Of a stretch of 64,000 nucleotides of DNA, positions 1 to 7,926 are shown piece by piece. The number at the start of each line of letters is the position of its first letter. Position 1 is the first letter of the stretch. The notes beneath the pieces were generated by a model. It was not told the DNA's origin. It made no database searches and saw only the letters and a list, made by a program, of their open reading frames with translations. This stretch comes from CAYVUB01 sp964454675. Its GTDB lineage: Bacteria > Bacteroidota > Bacteroidia > Flavobacteriales > Flavobacteriaceae. Made by a program: the position numbers and the translations under genes. The stretch spans positions 37,074 through 101,073 of the forward strand of contig CAYVUB010000007.1 in assembly GCA_964454675.1 (NCBI GenBank), given 5' to 3'.

Positions 1-2802
1 GACCAAAACGAAATGCTTAAAACGATTGGTGTAGATAGTTTAGACCAATTAATCTACGAAACCATCCCTGATGACATTCGTTTAAAAACCGAATTACATC
101 TCGATAATCCAATGACAGAATATGAGTATCTGAATCACATTCACGAGCTGTCAAAAAAGAATAAAATTTTCAAATCATATATAGGATTAGGCTACCATCC
201 TACCATTGTGCCTGCGGTAATACAACGCAACATTCTGGAAAATCCGGGATGGTACACGGCTTACACACCGTATCAGGCAGAAATAGCTCAAGGCAGGCTT
301 GAAGCATTGCTCAATTTTCAAACCACGATAGCAGATTTGACCGGTATGGAATTGGCCAACGCCTCGCTGCTTGATGAAAGCACCGCCGCCGCAGAAGCCA
401 TGAACCTGTTGTTTGCTGTTCGTGAACGCGATCAGAAAAAAAATAACGTCAATAAGTTTTTTGTATCTGATGCCGTACTGCCGCAAACCCTGGCATTGCT
501 GCAAACCAGAGCAACACCTATTGGTATAGAATTGATTACAGGCAATGAAAATACATTTGATTTTTCTGCGGATGTTTTTGGGGCTATTTTACAATACCCG
601 GGAAAAGACGGACAAATAACCGACATCAAATCGTTCATAGAAAAAGCCAATGCCGCACAGATAAAAGTAGCTGTTGCAGCCGATATTTTAAGTTTGGTAA
701 AACTTGAAGCTCCGGGGAAATTTGGTGCCGATGTTGTTGTAGGAAGCACACAACGCTTCGGAATCCCTATGGGTTACGGCGGTCCGCACGCTGCATTTTT
801 TGCTACAAAAGATGCTTATAAACGTGATATTCCGGGACGTATCATAGGTGTTACCAAAGACATGAACGGCAACAGAGCTTTACGTATGGCACTGCAAACA
901 CGCGAGCAGCACATAAAACGCGACAAAGCAACGTCCAACATTTGCACAGCACAGGTACTACTGGCGGTTATGGCAGGAATGTATGCCGTATATCACGGAC
1001 CGAAAGGTTTAACCTTTATTGCCAGTAAGGTTCATAATACTGCTGCTGCCGTTGCAAATGCGTTAGTTCAATTAGGTTACAAACAAACCAACACATCGTT
1101 TTTTGACACTATTAAAGTTGAAGCCGATGCCGAAAAAATAAAAACACTGGCAGAAACACGTGAAGTGAACTTCTATTATCCGGACAACAATACAGTTACC
1201 GTTTCATTTAACGAAACAACGTCTTTGAATGATGCCAACGAGATTGTTGCCATTTTTGCTGATGCTATTCAAAAACAAACCATACAGCTTTCTTCAATAA
1301 CAGAAAGCACCTCAATCCCTGAGAATTTACAACGTCAAACATCTTTCTTAACATTGGATGTTTTTAATAGTTACCATTCAGAAACAGAACTGATGCGCTA
1401 TATCAAGATGCTGGAACGCAAAGATTTGTCATTAAATCACTCCATGATTTCTTTAGGATCCTGCACCATGAAGCTAAATGCTGCCGCAGAAATGCTGCCG
1501 TTAAGCTGGGCAAACTGGGGCAGCATACATCCGTTTGCACCTGTCGAGCAAGCCGAAGGCTATCAAACCATGCTTAAAGCATTAGAAAAGCAACTGACAG
1601 AAATAACAGGATTTGCCGCAACATCCTTACAACCCAACTCTGGTGCGCAGGGCGAATACGCCGGATTAATGGTCATAAGAGCTTATCATGAATCCCGTGG
1701 TGACCATCATAGAAATATTTGCTTGATTCCTTCATCGGCACACGGGACAAATCCTGCAAGTGCGGTTATGGCGGGAATGAAAGTTATCGTAACAAAATCT
1801 ACTGAAGAAGGCAATATTGATGTGGAAGATTTACGTGAAAAAGCTATTTTACACAAAGACAACTTATCCTGTTTAATGGTAACATATCCGTCAACTCATG
1901 GTGTGTATGAATCTGCCATAAGAGAAATAACCCGAATTATCCACGACAACGGCGGACAGGTTTATATGGATGGCGCTAACATGAATGCACAAGTAGGACT
2001 TACAAATCCGGGAACCATAGGTGCCGATGTATGCCACCTCAACCTTCATAAAACTTTTGCAATACCTCATGGTGGTGGCGGTCCCGGCGTTGGCCCTATT
2101 TGCGTTGCAAAACAACTCGTTCCGTTTTTACCGGGCAATCCGGTTATTAAAACAGGTGGCGAACAAGCCATCACAGCTATTTCTGCCGCACCGTTCGGCT
2201 CGGCATTAGTGTGTTTGATTTCTTACGGATATATCAAAATGCTGGGTGCCGAAGGTGTAACACAAGCCACGAAAATTGCGATTTTAAATGCCAATTATAT
2301 CAAACAGCGTTTACAAGGAAGTTTTGATACTTTGTATTCCGGCGAATGCGGCAGAGCAGCTCACGAAATGATTGTGGACTGCCGTCCGTTTAAAGCCAAC
2401 GGTATTGAAGTGACCGATATTGCAAAACGCCTGATGGACTACGGATTTCATGCGCCAACGGTATCATTCCCTGTAGCCGGAACTTTAATGATTGAACCTA
2501 CCGAAAGTGAAAGTAAAGCCGAAATGGACAGATTTTGTGATGCGATGATTGCCATCAAAAACGAAATTGATGCGGCATCAAAAGATGATGACAATAATGT
2601 GCTTAAAAATGCACCACACACTTTGGCGATGGTTACTGCCAACGACTGGTATTTTCCATATTCAAGAGAAACTGCTGCATATCCGTTGGAATACATAAGA
2701 GATAATAAATTCTGGCCAACCGTAAGACGTGTTGATGATGCTTATGGCGACAGAAACCTTATTTGTACCTGTACGCCTGTCGAAGAGTACATTGAAGCAT
2801 AA
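1..2802 (+). CDS. gcvP: Glycine dehydrogenase (decarboxylating), P protein; 5' end cut by window edge
   Basis: P protein of the glycine cleavage system. It decarboxylates glycine with pyridoxal phosphate and passes the aminomethyl group to the lipoyl H protein in the cytoplasm. The reading frame is open from base 1 (codons for DQNE precede the Met at 13), and flavobacterial P proteins carry about 15 more N-terminal residues, so the true start lies left of the window. The C-terminal half has the PLP-lysine motif NLHKTFAIPHGGGGPG, with the lysine at about residue 680 counted from the Met at 13. Both homologous halves are fused in one chain, as is usual in Bacteroidota and proteobacteria. A strong terminator follows within 20 bases, and no other gcv gene is next to it here. 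Confidence 0.97.
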   Translation, partial: DQNEMLKTIGVDSLDQLIYETIPDDIRLKTELHLDNPMTEYEYLNHIHELSKKNKIFKSYIGLGYHPTIVPAVIQRNILENPGWYTAYTPYQAEIAQGRLEALLNFQTTIADLTGMELANASLLDESTAAAEAMNLLFAVRERDQKKNNVNKFFVSDAVLPQTLALLQTRATPIGIELITGNENTFDFSADVFGAILQYPGKDGQITDIKSFIEKANAAQIKVAVAADILSLVKLEAPGKFGADVVVGSTQRFGIPMGYGGPHAAFFATKDAYKRDIPGRIIGVTKDMNGNRALRMALQTREQHIKRDKATSNICTAQVLLAVMAGMYAVYHGPKGLTFIASKVHNTAAAVANALVQLGYKQTNTSFFDTIKVEADAEKIKTLAETREVNFYYPDNNTVTVSFNETTSLNDANEIVAIFADAIQKQTIQLSSITESTSIPENLQRQTSFLTLDVFNSYHSETELMRYIKMLERKDLSLNHSMISLGSCTMKLNAAAEMLPLSWANWGSIHPFAPVEQAEGYQTMLKALEKQLTEITGFAATSLQPNSGAQGEYAGLMVIRAYHESRGDHHRNICLIPSSAHGTNPASAVMAGMKVIVTKSTEEGNIDVEDLREKAILHKDNLSCLMVTYPSTHGVYESAIREITRIIHDNGGQVYMDGANMNAQVGLTNPGTIGADVCHLNLHKTFAIPHGGGGPGVGPICVAKQLVPFLPGNPVIKTGGEQAITAISAAPFGSALVCLISYGYIKMLGAEGVTQATKIAILNANYIKQRLQGSFDTLYSGECGRAAHEMIVDCRPFKANGIEVTDIAKRLMDYGFHAPTVSFPVAGTLMIEPTESESKAEMDRFCDAMIAIKNEIDAASKDDDNNVLKNAPHTLAMVTANDWYFPYSRETAAYPLEYIRDNKFWPTVRRVDDAYGDRNLICTCTPVEEYIEA

Positions 2803-2820
2803 ATTTATATCCTGATTAAT

Positions 2821-2845
2821 AAAAGCTCTCTTTTTGAGGGCTTTT
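2821..2845 (+). terminator. Rho-independent terminator of gcvP
   Basis: A 10-bp stem (2821-2830 with 2836-2845, one G-U pair) has a five-T loop and is followed by a T-rich run. It lies 18 bases after the gcvP stop codon, and no other gene ends nearby. Confidence 0.85.
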
Positions 2846-2975
2846 GTTGTTTTATTATTAATATTGATGATTCTTTTTGTAAATTCATTAAAAATCAACA
2901 ATTATTCAATAAATTCAAAACAAGCAATATAAATAATATGTAATTTAGTATGTTAATTTTACTTTTTAATAGCAA

Positions 2976-4034
2976 ATGGCAATTAAAATAACCGGAACAG
3001 GCAGCTATATCCCAAGCAGCATAGAAAAGAACGAGAATTTTTTTCAGCATCAATTTTTAAACACCGATGGTACGGTAATAAAACACGACAACAACGTGAT
3101 TATCGAAAAATTCAAAGCCATTACCGGTATTGGCGAAAGGCGCTATGCTTACAACCATTTAAACAGTTCCGACTTAGGTTTTTTTGCCGCTGAAAAAGCT
3201 ATTGCAGGTGCCGGTATTAATCCCGAAGAAATAGATTATATCATTTTGGCACACAATTTTGGTGATGTAAAACACAACACCATACAAAGTGATATTTTGC
3301 CATGCCTGGCATCAAGGATAAAGCACAGCTTACGTATCAAAAACCCAAAATGTGTGGCGTATGACATTCTTTTCGGTTGTCCCGGTTGGATTGAAGGCGT
3401 GATTCAGGCCAATGCGTTTATCAAAGCCGGCATTGCCAAACGATGCTTAGTGATTGGTTCAGAAACCTTATCAAGAGTTGTTGACAAGCACGATCGGGAT
3501 TCCATGATATATTCTGATGGTGCCGGTGCGACTATTATAGAAGAAACCGATGAAGAAGGTGGCATTTTAGCCCATGAAACAGCCAGTTACACCTATGACG
3601 AAGCCTATTATTTGTACTTTGGAAACTCCAACAATAAAGAGCTTTGTCCCGATACCCGTTATATTAAAATGGACGGCCGCAAGATATATGAGTTTGCATT
3701 AAGTCAGGTTCCCGATGCCATGAAAGCCTGCCTGGACAAAAGTGGTAAAGACATTAAGGATGTCAAAAAAATATTCATCCATCAAGCCAATGAAAAAATG
3801 GATGAAGCCATCCTTAAACGGTTTTACAAACTTTACAACACCGAAATTCCGGAAGGTATTATGCCCATGAGCATCCAGAAATTAGGAAACAGCTCTGTAG
3901 CAACCGTACCAACGCTTTTTGACCTGGTTAAAAACAATAAACTGGAAAACCAAAGCATTTCAAAAGGCGATGTAGTTATGTTTGCAAGTGTTGGTGCCGG
4001 TATGCACATTAACGCTATTGTGTATCAATGTTAA
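2976..4034 (+). CDS. 3-oxoacyl-ACP synthase III family protein (KASIII-like)
   Basis: Thiolase-fold condensing enzyme of the FabH/KASIII family, 352 aa. The Cys-His-Asn catalytic triad is intact: Cys135 in FGCPGW, His269 in IHQAN and Asn305 in LGNSSVATVPT. It probably condenses an acyl starter with malonyl-ACP in the cytoplasm. The sequence is not typical housekeeping FabH: it has a long N-terminal segment before the GIGERR motif and lacks the usual GADGAGA arrangement, showing SDGAGAT instead. It may therefore be one of the secondary KASIII proteins that make special lipids or pigments in flavobacteria. A glycosyltransferase gene starts 82 bases downstream on the same strand, suggesting a shared lipid or glycolipid role, but the substrate cannot be read from the sequence. 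Confidence 0.85.
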   Translation: MAIKITGTGSYIPSSIEKNENFFQHQFLNTDGTVIKHDNNVIIEKFKAITGIGERRYAYNHLNSSDLGFFAAEKAIAGAGINPEEIDYIILAHNFGDVKHNTIQSDILPCLASRIKHSLRIKNPKCVAYDILFGCPGWIEGVIQANAFIKAGIAKRCLVIGSETLSRVVDKHDRDSMIYSDGAGATIIEETDEEGGILAHETASYTYDEAYYLYFGNSNNKELCPDTRYIKMDGRKIYEFALSQVPDAMKACLDKSGKDIKDVKKIFIHQANEKMDEAILKRFYKLYNTEIPEGIMPMSIQKLGNSSVATVPTLFDLVKNNKLENQSISKGDVVMFASVGAGMHINAIVYQC

Positions 4035-4116
4035 TTGTTAAGTGCAAAAGTTAAATAAGGTTTATTGATAAATCATTTTTATAAAAGTTTAACTTTGAAC
4101 CTTAAACTTTTCAACC

Positions 4117-4965
4117 TTGAAATTTTACATCATCATCCCTGCGCATAACGAAGAAGATTTTATTGAACTTACTTTAGAATCGCTATCTGCACAAACACTT
4201 TTACCAAAAAAAGTGGTTGTGGTAAATGACCATTCTACCGATAAGACTGCCGATATTGTTACCGGATTTGCACAAAAACATTCGTGGATAACTTTAATCA
4301 GCATAACATCATCAGACACACATTTGCCGGGTTCAAAAATCATCAACGCTTTCAATAAAGGCTTGGAAACGCTTGACGATAACTATGACGTGATATGTAA
4401 GTTTGATGCCGATTTGATTTTTCCCGAAAATTATTTGGAAACGTTGTCAACTGTTTTTCACCAAAACCCACAATGTGGTATGGCAGGAGGATTGCTCTAC
4501 ATACAAAAAAACGAACAATGGCAGTATGAAAACATTGCCGAAAAATACCATTTGCGAGGTCCTGTAAAAGCCTATCGAAAAGCCTGTTTTGAACAAATTG
4601 GCGGACTTAAAAAAGCCATTGGCTGGGATACTGCCGATGTGCTGCTGGCTCAATTTTACGGCTGGCAGGTCATTATCAAAAACCACCTTGAGGTAAAACA
4701 TCTAAAACCCACGGGAAAAACCTACAATACCCGGGCAAGATTTGAGCAAGGAAAAGCCTTATACACCTTGCGTTACGGCTGGGCACTGTCGGCTCTCACG
4801 GGCTTAAAAATGGCGTTTGGCAAAAGAAAAATGAACGTGTTTTTTGACTATTTGAAAGGATATTATATAGCAAAAAAAGAAAAAACACCTTTTATAGTGT
4901 CAAAAGAAGAAGGACAATTTATCAGAAATTTTCGGTGGAACGGAATTTTTTCAAAGTTTAAATAG
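4117..4965 (+). CDS. Glycosyltransferase family 2
   Basis: GT-A fold glycosyltransferase, 282 aa. It begins with the nucleotide-sugar binding strand FYIIIPAHNEE and has VVNDHSTD at about 35-43. The DxD-type metal-binding motif is DAD (97-99) in CKFDADLIFP. The start is TTG at 4117, because the conserved first strand begins at residue 2 and no upstream ATG fits. No transmembrane segment is evident, so it probably acts on a lipid or polysaccharide acceptor at the cytoplasmic face of the membrane. It lies 82 bases after the KASIII-like gene and 9 bases before the YoaK-family gene, so the three may form one transcript. The donor and acceptor cannot be predicted. Confidence 0.85.
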   Translation: MKFYIIIPAHNEEDFIELTLESLSAQTLLPKKVVVVNDHSTDKTADIVTGFAQKHSWITLISITSSDTHLPGSKIINAFNKGLETLDDNYDVICKFDADLIFPENYLETLSTVFHQNPQCGMAGGLLYIQKNEQWQYENIAEKYHLRGPVKAYRKACFEQIGGLKKAIGWDTADVLLAQFYGWQVIIKNHLEVKHLKPTGKTYNTRARFEQGKALYTLRYGWALSALTGLKMAFGKRKMNVFFDYLKGYYIAKKEKTPFIVSKEEGQFIRNFRWNGIFSKFK

Positions 4966-4974
4966 CAGGAAACT

Positions 4975-5718
4975 ATGTTCAGGCATCAGGGGAAAAACAG
5001 AACTTACAAGCACAATTTACAGATTGCGACCGTTTTATCGTTTGTTGCGGGAATTGTCAACGTTACAGGATTTCTGGCAATACAGCAGCTTACCACCAAT
5101 GTTACGGGACATTTCGCCTTGTTTATGAATGATGTTTCAAACTTTGAATTTTTAGAAGGAAGCATTTACTTGATTTATATTTTTTCGTTTCTTTTAGGGT
5201 CGTTTGTTTCGGGATTACTGATAGAATTTGGCACAGCATCCAAAAAACTGAATGTATTTATACTGCCTACGGTTTTGGAAGCTGCCATGCTCATTCTCGT
5301 TGCGCTGCTGTATGATGCATCATGGTTTCAATCTACAAATATTATTGCCTGCATGCTGCTGTTTGCCATGGGTGCACAAAACTCGTTTGTTACCAATATA
5401 TCCAACACCATTGTAAGAACCACACACCTTACGGGATTATTTACAGACCTTGGTATTGAGCTGTCTCAACTGCTGTTTTCGCGGTGGAAACCGTTTCAGA
5501 AAAAGATTATATCAACCATAAAACTGCGTTTGTATATCATCAGCTTTTTCTTTTTTGGAGGATTGATAGGAGGATTTTTGTTTACCATAATAGAACTTAA
5601 TACTTTAATTTTTGCTGCCTCGGTTTTAATAATAGGATTGGTTTTTGATCATTTAAGATTCAAAATGATTATGATACGTAGAAAGTATAAGCATCATAAA
5701 AACCTAAAGCTCCAATAA
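4975..5718 (+). CDS. YoaK family (DUF1275) inner-membrane protein
   Basis: Multispanning membrane protein of the YoaK/DUF1275 family, 247 aa. About six hydrophobic segments are visible, starting with ATVLSFVAGIVNVTGFLAI and followed by the family's TGHF motif near residue 45. A short basic C-terminal tail (RRKYKHHKNLKLQ) should face the cytoplasm. Function is unknown; family members are often annotated as putative permeases. It starts 9 bases after the glycosyltransferase stop. Its 3' end from about base 5570 is duplicated about 1.25 kb downstream (6816-6982), with the toxin-like cassette between the copies. This full-length copy appears intact. Confidence 0.85.
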   Translation: MFRHQGKNRTYKHNLQIATVLSFVAGIVNVTGFLAIQQLTTNVTGHFALFMNDVSNFEFLEGSIYLIYIFSFLLGSFVSGLLIEFGTASKKLNVFILPTVLEAAMLILVALLYDASWFQSTNIIACMLLFAMGAQNSFVTNISNTIVRTTHLTGLFTDLGIELSQLLFSRWKPFQKKIISTIKLRLYIISFFFFGGLIGGFLFTIIELNTLIFAASVLIIGLVFDHLRFKMIMIRRKYKHHKNLKLQ

Positions 5719-5888
5719 ACTATAGTAACCTTAATTCTCTCTTTTGTTCTTTCTGATTTATTTATCTAATTTAATGAATTGTAAACTTAAGCCGTGTATA
5801 ATTAATTGCCCCTTCTTGCCTACTCTGAAAGTTCCTGCAGAATTTCCAGTTTGGTGTGTACTTGCAAAAGCTAAGTGCTAAACCACGT

Positions 5889-5912
5889 AATGGATTATAC
5901 ACATAAACCATT
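5889..5912. repeat. Bulged palindrome ahead of the toxin-like cassette
   Basis: A bulged inverted repeat: AATGG/CCATT pairs, then TTAT/ATAA pairs around an ACAC loop. A further CAC/GTG pair lies outside a two-base bulge (5884-5915). It lies 76 bases before the start of the broken toxin gene. Folded single strands with extrahelical bases are a feature of integron attC sites, so a cassette-boundary role is possible, but no integrase gene is present in the window. This is inference only. The rest of 5719-5987 holds no gene I can support. Confidence 0.4.
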
Positions 5913-5987
5913 GTGCAATATGCTATACTAAAATTCAAAAAACTTGAACAGAAAAAACTAACGAAAATAAATTGTAAATTCGCGGTT

Positions 5988-6570
5988 ATGAATGACAAAA
6001 AACTTTACATAATCGCAGGCTGTAACGGAGCGGGAAAAACAACTGCATCGTTTACGATTTTACCTGAAATTTTGGACTGTAAAGAGTTCGTCAATGCAGA
6101 TGAAATTGCAAAAGGGTTATCTCCTTTTCAGCCTGAAAAAGTTTCATTTGAATCTGGGCGAATAATGTTAAACAGAATAAATGAATTACTTTCTGAAAAC
6201 GAAAACTTTGCATTTGAAACTACATTATCAACAAGAAGCTATAAAAACAAAATTGACGAAGCAAAAGAAAAAGGATACCGAATAACATTATTATTCTTTT
6301 GGCTTCAAAACATTGAATTAGCTAAAGAACGTGTAAAAACAAGAGTTTCAGAAGGCGGGCACAACATCGAACCAGAAGTCATAGAAAGAAGATATATCAG
6401 AGGAATTAAAAACTTATTTGATATATCTTCCAATAGTTGACGGAGCTTTGATTTTTGACAATTCTGAAGGAAAATACGAGTTATTAGCTGAAAAACAAGT
6501 TGATAGATTACTGAATATTTTGAACCAAGAGAAGTCTAACCTATTAAAAAATTACTATGACAACAATTGA
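5988..6570 (+). pseudogene. Zeta-toxin-like P-loop kinase, frameshifted
   Basis: P-loop kinase of the zeta-toxin/AAA type. It has a Walker A motif GCNGAGKT at residues 11-18, then NADEIAKGLSPF, the FAFETTLSTRSY segment and an arginine-rich lid (KERVKTRV, ERRYIRGIKNLFD). Zeta toxins phosphorylate UDP-N-acetylglucosamine and block wall synthesis; whether this one did is unknown. After FD at 6420-6422 the frame runs into a stop at 6438-6440. Two bases of shift restore YLPIVDGALIFDNSEG and a natural end at 6568-6570, giving about 194 aa. The break lies in an AT run (about 6421-6426), consistent with loss of one AT unit. The ATG at 5988 is preferred over the in-frame codon at 5913 because the family starts just before the Walker A strand. 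Confidence 0.8.
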
Positions 6571-6709
6571 AATTCAAATAGAAGAGAAAAATAAAATTCT
6601 AAAAGGACTTGAAAAAGTGTATGAAAAATTATTAGAATTTAAGAAAACCAAAAACAGTGAACTGGTTGTATTGCGTGACAACAAAATCGTAAAAATAAAA
6701 CCTGAATAA
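6557..6709 (+). CDS. Small charged protein overlapping the toxin-like gene (possible antitoxin partner)
   Basis: A 50-codon ORF starts at ATG 6557 and overlaps the last 14 bases of the toxin-like reading frame, which is typical of translationally coupled pairs. The product is rich in Glu and Lys (EEKNKILKGLEKVYEKLLEF), probably a single amphipathic or coiled-coil helix followed by a short strand (ELVVLRDNKIVKI). No named family is recognised. The overlap and small size suggest a partner, possibly an antitoxin, for the kinase. Antitoxins usually precede toxins, so the order is reversed here. Because it has no clear homologue I can name, its coding status rests on the overlap and the plausible composition. 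Confidence 0.55.
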   Translation: MTTIEIQIEEKNKILKGLEKVYEKLLEFKKTKNSELVVLRDNKIVKIKPE

Positions 6710-6735
6710 AGAAGCACAATCTCGCAATAGTTTGC

Positions 6736-6816
6736 CGGCTCAGCTCTGCGAAGTTTACAACTTCGCAGTAAAAAACTACAACTTTAAGCTTCGAAGTTGC
6801 AAACTTTGAAGAGCCG
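6736..6816. repeat. Nested inverted repeat at the cassette / yoaK-fragment junction
   Basis: An outer 6-bp stem (CGGCTC 6736-6741 with GAGCCG 6811-6816) encloses two hairpins. The first is a perfect 10-bp stem CTGCGAAGTT/AACTTCGCAG with a 3-base loop; the second is an imperfect CTTCGAAGTT-type stem. Bases 6739-6778 recur with one difference at 7862-7901. The right end touches the start of the duplicated yoaK sequence exactly (6816-6817). It could be a REP-like hairpin, a terminator for the upstream cassette, or the end of a small mobile unit. Confidence 0.75.
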
Positions 6817-6982
6817 AGGATTTTTGTTTACCATAATAGAACTTAATACTTTAATTTTTGCCGCATCAATCTTAATAATAGGACTGTTTTTTGACAATTT
6901 AAGATTCCGGATGATTGTAATGCGCAGGAAATATAAGTATCAAAAGAAACTTAATCAAATACAAAATACTGATACTAAATAG
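6817..6982 (+). pseudogene. Duplicated 3' fragment of the yoaK gene
   Basis: A second copy of the last 55 or so codons of the YoaK-family gene (GFLFTIIELNTLIFAAS, then ILIIGLFFDNLRF and RRKYKYQKKL), without the rest of the gene. Bases 6816-6861 are identical to 5570-5615 over 46 bp. Downstream of that the two copies diverge to roughly 80 percent identity by eye, and the tails end differently (QIQNTDTK versus LKLQ). No promoter or start fits, so it is a remnant. It marks the right flank of whatever event placed the toxin-like cassette next to yoaK. Confidence 0.85.
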
Positions 6983-7098
6983 GTAAAAAAATTATATATT
7001 AGTTTTTGATAATCGTTAAGAATCTGCCTGTTTTGTGGGTGGATGTGTTTGATTTGTTGGGATTATATAAAAGTTATCACACATATAGACCTCTATTA

Positions 7099-7827
7099 AT
7101 GTTTTGGAATAAAAAGAAAAAATTACCGATTACAGAAGAAGACAAAGTTTGGGTTGACAAAGACCTTAACTGGTTGCTAACAGAATTAGGAAAAGAGCAT
7201 TTTATGGAAATCCAAACAATAACACCAACAAAGGATTTCTACGAACGCATTTTTGACGGAACTGAAAAGGATGCAGAATTCATTCTTGAAAGAACGATGG
7301 AATTGATGAATATCCAAGATATTGATATAAAGTTGGACTTTTTCTCAGACTCGCCAATTGAGATGTCTGATGGAACAATATTAACTACACCAGCAGACAT
7401 TAATGGTCGTTGGAACAGCGCAAGTGGAACTTATCAGAAAACCGAAAAAGGAACTATAATTTCTATAGAAAAAGGACAATTAAAAAATCCTATTTCATTA
7501 ATTGCAACTATTTCACACGAATTGGCTCACCAAATTTTATTGGGTGAAAATCGAATAGAAGAAAATGACGAGTTTTTGACTGACTTTACTGCAATCACAT
7601 ATGGATTTGGGATTTTTATTGGCAATTCACGCTTTCAATTCACATCACAAGAATTTGGTTGGCAATCGAGTAATCAAGGATACCTACCAGAACAAATAAT
7701 TGCTTATGCAATGGCTTGGCTATCAAAAAAACGGAATGAAAAAACCGATTATAGCCAATTTTTGAATAAGTCAGTAAAGAAATATTTTGACCAAAGTTTA
7801 GAATGGCTAATAGAAAATGAAAAATAA
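7099..7827 (+). CDS. Putative zinc-metallopeptidase-like protein with HExxH motif
   Basis: Protein of 242 aa of no family I can name with certainty. It has the zincin signature ISHELAHQ (His140, Glu141, His144), followed by an acidic stretch ENDEFLTDFTAITYGFGIF, where Glu or Asp could be the third metal ligand, as in gluzincins. There is no signal peptide, so it is probably cytoplasmic. The ATG at 7099 (MFWNKKKK) is preferred; a TTG at 7006 would add 31 poorly conserved-looking residues. The gene lies between two copies of a 40-bp hairpin repeat (6739 and 7862) and after a yoaK fragment, so it belongs to the accessory island. Any peptidase activity is inferred only from the motif. Confidence 0.7.
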   Translation: MFWNKKKKLPITEEDKVWVDKDLNWLLTELGKEHFMEIQTITPTKDFYERIFDGTEKDAEFILERTMELMNIQDIDIKLDFFSDSPIEMSDGTILTTPADINGRWNSASGTYQKTEKGTIISIEKGQLKNPISLIATISHELAHQILLGENRIEENDEFLTDFTAITYGFGIFIGNSRFQFTSQEFGWQSSNQGYLPEQIIAYAMAWLSKKRNEKTDYSQFLNKSVKKYFDQSLEWLIENEK

Positions 7828-7861
7828 AATATGTATAGTAACAATATATAACATAAATATC

Positions 7862-7901
7862 CTCAGCTCTGCGAAGTTTTCAACTTCGCAGTAAAAAACT
7901 A
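7862..7901. repeat. Second copy of the 40-bp hairpin repeat
   Basis: It matches 6739-6778 at 39 of 40 positions and contains the same 10-bp stem CTGCGAAGTT/AACTTCGCAG. It lies between the HExxH gene and the end of the convergent nuclease gene. The two copies form direct repeats bounding about 1.1 kb that contains the yoaK fragment and the HExxH gene. It may also serve as a bidirectional terminator. Confidence 0.8.
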
Positions 7902-7926
7902 TATATTTTACTTTGGAGTTATGACC

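Noticed and set aside
5771..5998. 75-codon minus-strand frame between yoaK and the toxin-like gene
   Set aside because: Overlaps the start of the toxin-like gene and the palindrome; no recognisable motif or promoter.
5988..6709. Calling a complete functional toxin-antitoxin system
   Set aside because: The kinase frame is broken and the small ORF has no recognised antitoxin domain, so only a degraded candidate is supported.
6797..6982. Treating the 61-codon frame as an independent small membrane protein gene
   Set aside because: From base 6816 onward it is a copy of the yoaK 3' end; the few codons before it come from the hairpin repeat. A remnant explains it better.
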